A stretch of DNA of 64,000 nucleotides from Hyphomicrobiaceae bacterium UBA7697. GTDB lineage: Bacteria; Pseudomonadota; Alphaproteobacteria; Rhizobiales; Methyloligellaceae. This document shows positions 63,527 to 64,000 of the stretch, piece after piece. The number at the start of each line of letters is the position of its first letter. The stretch's first letter is position 1. The notes below the pieces were generated by a model. The model was not told the DNA's origin. It made no database searches and saw only the letters and a program-made list of their open reading frames with translations. The position numbers and the translations under genes are program-made. The DNA lies in NCBI GenBank assembly GCA_002482645.1, contig DLGJ01000009.1, positions 1 through 64,000 of the forward strand. Direction: 5' to 3'.

Positions 63527-64000
63527 CTAGCGCCCGAACAGCCAATCTTCGAAACTCGCCCGCGTGGTCCGGGCGTCCTGCGACACGGTCATGCGCGGGG
63601 CGTGCTGCTCCACGCTCTCCGGGGTTGCGCGCATCGAGGCCTCGCCGACGGGACCCGCCGGGCCGGACGGTGCCCGCAGATCGCGCGGCGCGGAACGCGA
63701 CGCGACGTGGCGCGGCATATCCGGATCGGTCGCATGAGGCCGCGCGGGCAGCGCCGTCCGCTGCGCGGCAGGGCGCGCGTCCTGCGGAGGACGGACGGTG
63801 CCGGCCGAGGCCGTCGCGGCGTGCGCCGTCCGCACGGTCCGCATGGGCCCGCGCCGATCTTGCGTGCTCTTGCCTACGCGTGCGGCGCGCTCCTGACCGG
63901 CCTCGCCCGGAGGCAGGCGAGTGCCTTCGGGGGCCTGTCCGCGGCTGCTGAACTGGGGGCCGCCAAACGGGCTTTGCGCGTTGGCGCCGCCGAGTGCGGC
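63527..64000 (-). CDS. C-terminal part of a Pro/Ala/Arg-rich protein, 5' end outside window
   Basis: The minus-strand frame ending at 63527 is open to the right edge, so the start is beyond 64000 and the ATG at 63844 need not be it. The visible part is disordered, rich in Pro, Ala, Arg and Gly, and ends ASFEDWLFGR. No family was recognised. Confidence 0.55.
   Translation of the reverse strand, partial: AALGGANAQSPFGGPQFSSRGQAPEGTRLPPGEAGQERAARVGKSTQDRRGPMRTVRTAHAATASAGTVRPPQDARPAAQRTALPARPHATDPDMPRHVASRSAPRDLRAPSGPAGPVGEASMRATPESVEQHAPRMTVSQDARTTRASFEDWLFGR

Noticed and set aside
1..64000. CRISPR arrays, insertion sequences, rRNA, replication origin
   Set aside because: No regularly spaced repeats, transposase motifs, rRNA or DnaA-box clusters were seen.

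Overview
The window is a high-GC alphaproteobacterial chromosome segment from a serine-cycle methylotroph. It carries a nearly complete serine-cycle operon (ftfL, then sga-hprA-mtdA-fchA-mtkA-mtkB-ppc-mclA, with a glycerate 2-kinase divergent from it) and the diagnostic ethylmalonyl-CoA (EMC) pathway enzymes (Ecm, Ccr, Mcd). Other gene pairs point the same way: TIGR02302-lysA-lptM-argH, an Irr-type iron control element before bfd-bfr, and the twin-TM / PduO / rhomboid / etfBA / hbd run. All are typical of Rhizobiales (Hyphomicrobium / Methyloceanibacter-like organisms); the genus is an inference.

Layout. 0-13.7 kb is housekeeping: purine salvage (hpt), a TIGR02302 membrane protein, lysine and arginine synthesis (lysA, argH), a TlpA-type thioredoxin, a D,D-carboxypeptidase, a HAD phosphatase, a spermidine-synthase-like protein and a DksA-like protein. 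13.7-26.9 kb is the C1 assimilation block, closed by a perfect-stem terminator. 27-39.5 kb is accessory: LysM/BON and DUF533 envelope proteins, small secreted Cys proteins, a phasin, a glutamine-synthetase-family enzyme, a P450, a prokaryotic pentameric ligand-gated channel homologue and an HSL-type esterase.

39.7-41.8 kb is the most unusual stretch. A phage Mu gpF-like (MuF) head domain is fused to an unrelated low-GC tail. It overlaps by 4 bases a small membrane-anchored gene, and is followed by a 254-bp near-identical second copy of the MuF segment that has no start codon and a different short end. All of this lies beside a tRNA-Leu(CAA). This is the architecture of a polymorphic toxin / immunity pair plus an orphan cassette.

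42-49.7 kb holds a CPA2 antiporter, redox proteins (DsbB, thioredoxin, CcdA), an HNH protein, an esterase and the iron storage pair bfd-bfr. 49.9-51.4 kb encodes a degenerate histidine kinase with an intact receiver. 51.4-62.8 kb is an EMC-centred block. Ecm, Ccr and Mcd are contiguous, and nearby genes supply an adenosylcobalamin-forming enzyme (for Ecm), ETF (a plausible electron acceptor for Mcd) and 3-hydroxyacyl-CoA dehydrogenase.

Together, the serine cycle takes C1 units from formate through FtfL, FchA and MtdA to glyoxylate and acetyl-CoA. The EMC pathway regenerates glyoxylate from acetyl-CoA. MclA can serve both cycles.
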